From an uncultured candidate division Zixibacteria bacterium (GTDB lineage: Bacteria > Zixibacteria > MSB-5A5 > GN15 > FEB-12): a DNA stretch of 8,453 bases. Below are positions 6,728-8,453 of the stretch, piece by piece; position 1 is the stretch's first letter, and every line of letters begins with the position of its first letter. The stretch is from contig CAJVYT010000177.1 of the NCBI GenBank assembly GCA_913009765.1, positions 1 through 8,453 on the forward strand, given 5' to 3'. The translations under genes were made by a program, and so were the position numbers. The notes beneath the pieces were generated by a model. That model searched no databases. It saw nothing but the letters and a program-made list of their open reading frames with translations, and was not told the origin of the DNA.

Positions 6728-8280
6728 TTAAAAACATGAAAGCGGTGCAGGTCCGCTTTGGAAACTATAAGCAACAAGATATACCAAATCAGAAACATTG
6801 ATAGAACCTGAGCCGTTAACGTCACCTTCGTCTTCACATGCCGGTGCAGGTCCGCTTTGGAAACTATAAGCAACAAGATATACCAAATCAGAAACATTGA
6901 TAGAACCGGAAGCATTAACATCGCCTCGCATAGCACAACAACCACCAATATTCATTGTAATAGGTCTATAACCTGCCGGGAAATATTCCCCATAAATTGA
7001 TGTAATTCTGGATGACTTTCCGTTAAAGGAGGTTGTATCAAGAATCATAGTTCCATTGCTGCCGTTATTTCCAACAGTAAAGAAAAGATTTAAAATAGCA
7101 CCTGTGTCTGGCGGCAGGTAATTTGAACCGACAGAAGTATTGGACTGCATAAAAATAGATATCCGTTTATTAAACGGATCAGAAGCATTCACGGTAATAT
7201 TTTCAAAATAATCAGTTCGGGTACCTGCAACCGAGAAAGAGTCATATGTAACGTCAAATGTGTTTCCATAAGAGAAAACATACTGAATATCTTTTACTAA
7301 GGTAGTATTATTAAGATAAATTGGCACAACAACCTGAGAGAAATATGAAGCACTAATAGAATCCCCAAGTAATGAATCTTGTCTGACCCAAATATATCTT
7401 TTTAAATGTTCTTCGCCTGGACCCAACGGGTTATTTTCATCAGTTATTAAAGAGACATCATAGAGACCCGGATCATTATACACATACTGTGGATTTTGAT
7501 CTGTGGAAACATCACCATTTCCAAATGACCAATCCCACCCAACCGGTGAATTTGGTGAAAGATCTGTAAAGTTCACAGTAAGAGGAGCAGCCCCTTCGGT
7601 GACATCAGCAGTAAACTTTGCATTTGCCAAACCAGATAACGCCGCGAAAGCATCAATACGACCGGAACCAAGTTTTTGGGTTGATGCATAGGTCGGATTT
7701 GCAGTGTATAGAGAAAGCGAGTCGGCTGAATTAATAATAATAGAGTCGACTTGACTTTTTGTAAGTGACGGCATTTGTGAGCGAATCAGTAATGCTAAGC
7801 CTGCCACCATTGGGGATGCCATTGAAGTTCCACTAATAGAGGCAGTGATAGGTGTATACTCGTCTGAATACGTTGAAAGGATATTTGAACCCGGTGCTGA
7901 AACATCAATCCAGAAACCGAAGTTAGAGAAACTTGATTTAACATCAGAGTTTGAACCAGTTGATGCCACAGAAAGAACTCCAATAGTAAGATCAATTTCA
8001 TCATTTATATCAACATTATCATTTCCGGCAGCATGACAAAAAGTAACTCCTGCAGCCATAGCATTTGAAGCTGCTGCTGCAGAAACTGATGATCCGCCCC
8101 AACTTGCGTTAATAACATTGGCACCCATATTTACAGCATAATTTATAGCTGTAGCAGCATTCACAGGATTAATATATCCGAGCCCATCATCAGCAGTTGC
8201 TCCAACACGAGTGCAAATAATTTGTACTCCACGAAAAGATCTATGACCACCATACCAACCACCGGCTGCACCGGTAACAT
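6728..8280 (-). CDS. Subtilisin-like (S8) serine protease, C-terminal part, with PKD, cohesin-like and dockerin-like modules (5'-truncated)
   Basis: The 5' end is cut by the contig end. The frame continues through the adapter to an ATG at 8395, but those 38-39 residues are artefact. Counting the codon at 8278-8276 as residue 1, about 516 residues remain. Residues 1-215 are the later half of an S8 catalytic domain, with INASWGG (56-62), AAGN with the oxyanion-hole Asn (N86), and GTSMASP with the nucleophile Ser (S152). The catalytic Asp and His were encoded on the missing part. Residues about 218-300 are a PKD domain (APLTVNFTD, WDWSFGNGD, YDVSL). About 292-445 is a beta-rich domain resembling cohesin (VVVPIYLNN, ILNLFF). 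Residues 447-516 are two dockerin-type calcium-loop repeats with D453/N455/S457/N461/D464 and D486/N488/S490/N494/D497, followed by a Cys-Phe end. It is surely an exported protease; the signal peptide is presumably in the lost part. The dockerin-like tail may mediate calcium-dependent attachment. Function of the tail is inference. Confidence 0.93.
6743..6808 (-). repeat. Dockerin-coding 66-bp repeat, copy 1 (C-terminal)
   Basis: These 66 bases are identical to 6842-6907, with a 99-nt period. They encode the SINVSDLVYLVAY-type core and the SFQSGPAP segment of the last dockerin repeat. Identity extends through all synonymous positions. Confidence 0.95.
6842..6907 (-). repeat. Dockerin-coding 66-bp repeat, copy 2
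   Basis: Second copy of the 66-bp unit at 6743-6808. The sequence just beyond the identical block diverges slightly (GDVNASG here, GDVNGSG in the other copy), which marks the edge of the homogenised segment. Confidence 0.95.
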
Positions 8281-8338
8281 AGATCGGAAGAGCGTCGTGT
8301 AGGGAAAGAGTGTAGATCTCGGTGGTCGCCGTATCATT
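8281..8338 (-). other. Illumina P5 / TruSeq universal adapter, inverted (contamination)
   Basis: Exact reverse complement of 32-89, beginning AGATCGGAAGAGCGTCGTG and ending CGCCGTATCATT. This is the sequence that read 2 shows when it passes through a short fragment. It creates the false N-terminus of the protease frame. Confidence 0.99.
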
Positions 8339-8453
8339 AAAAAAAAAATATACAAACAAAATAAAAAAAAAAAAAACAATCAACATACGGCGCATGATGT
8401 TATCTACACTCTTCCTCTACCTCATCTCTTCTACCTGTTCTCTTTTCTCTACT
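8339..8453. other. Poly-A and low-quality tail with a degenerate adapter copy
   Basis: Poly-A-rich sequence follows the adapter directly. From about 8385 the bases follow the same adapter in plus orientation with many mismatches: ATACGGCG at 8385-8392, then at the correct spacing ATCTACACTCTT at 8402-8413, then a noisy CTCTT. This is erroneous read-through, not genomic DNA. The ATG at 8395 lies inside it. Confidence 0.9.

Noticed and set aside
6743..6907. Two identical spaced repeats as a possible CRISPR remnant
   Set aside because: The repeats are in-frame coding sequence for dockerin calcium loops, too long, and only two in number.
6670..6948. 92-residue minus-strand frame with an internal protein repeat
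   Set aside because: It is a shifted-frame reading of the dockerin repeats and the terminator; the repeat comes from the duplicated DNA.
32..8338. 58-bp perfect terminal inverted repeats, resembling the ends of a transposon or linear plasmid
   Set aside because: The repeats are the Illumina adapter base for base; no transposase or telomere gene is present.
8161..8379. 72-residue minus-strand frame
   Set aside because: It is an alternative-frame translation of adapter and poly-A joined to a shadow of the protease gene.
1..8453. tRNA or rRNA genes, defence systems or phage genes
   Set aside because: I looked on both strands and saw no supporting sequence; the coding space is filled by five recognisable genes.

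Overview
The window is a metagenome- or draft-style contig whose two ends are not biological. Positions 32-89 are a full 58-base Illumina P5/TruSeq universal adapter. Positions 8281-8338 are the same 58 bases in reverse complement. Outside them lie poly-T/poly-A and low-quality read-through (1-31 and 8339-8453). The biological insert is therefore about 90-8280. Any protein model that opens with the adapter-derived peptide NDTATTEIYTLSLHDALPI has a false N-terminus; this affects the first and last genes, which are both 5'-truncated by the contig ends.

The insert is AT-rich. One gene has a T9SS-type C-terminal sorting tail (QNYPNPFNP...). Another has a PKD / cohesin-like / dockerin-like tail built on two GDVN.SGSINVSDLVYLVAY repeats. 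This combination points to the FCB superphylum and its candidate relatives (Zixibacteria, Marinimicrobia, Cloacimonadota or Ignavibacteria-like). I cannot fix the phylum from this sequence alone.

Layout, left to right: (1) 90-1186, plus strand, a bactofilin-like polymer-forming domain joined to a multi-pass membrane bundle, 5'-truncated. (2) 1189-2904, minus strand, a gamma-glutamyltransferase with an N-terminal membrane anchor or lipoprotein-like signal, meeting gene 1 tail to tail with 2 nt between stops. (3) 2914-5109, minus strand, a cytoplasmic GH35-family glycoside hydrolase. It lies 9 nt upstream of ggt, so the two probably form one transcription unit, driven by a good sigma70-like promoter at 5163-5191. 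(4) 5308-6261, minus strand, a secreted protein of unknown function with a T9SS type A tail, followed by a strong intrinsic terminator. (5) 6728-8280, minus strand, the C-terminal part of a subtilisin-like (S8) serine protease with PKD, cohesin-like and dockerin-like modules, also followed by a strong terminator.

The terminators and promoters divide the minus strand into three units: the protease, the T9SS cargo, and the GH35-ggt pair. Two genes encode exported proteins. GGT acts outside the cytoplasm on gamma-glutamyl peptides, and GH35 acts inside on a glycoside. The overall picture is a heterotroph degrading extracellular protein, peptide and sugar, though this is inference from families. 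I do not see a new defence, mobile or RNA system. The most interesting biology is a GH35 enzyme whose predicted galactose-contact residues are largely replaced, and a protease carrying both cohesin-like and dockerin-like modules. The most important practical finding is the adapter contamination.
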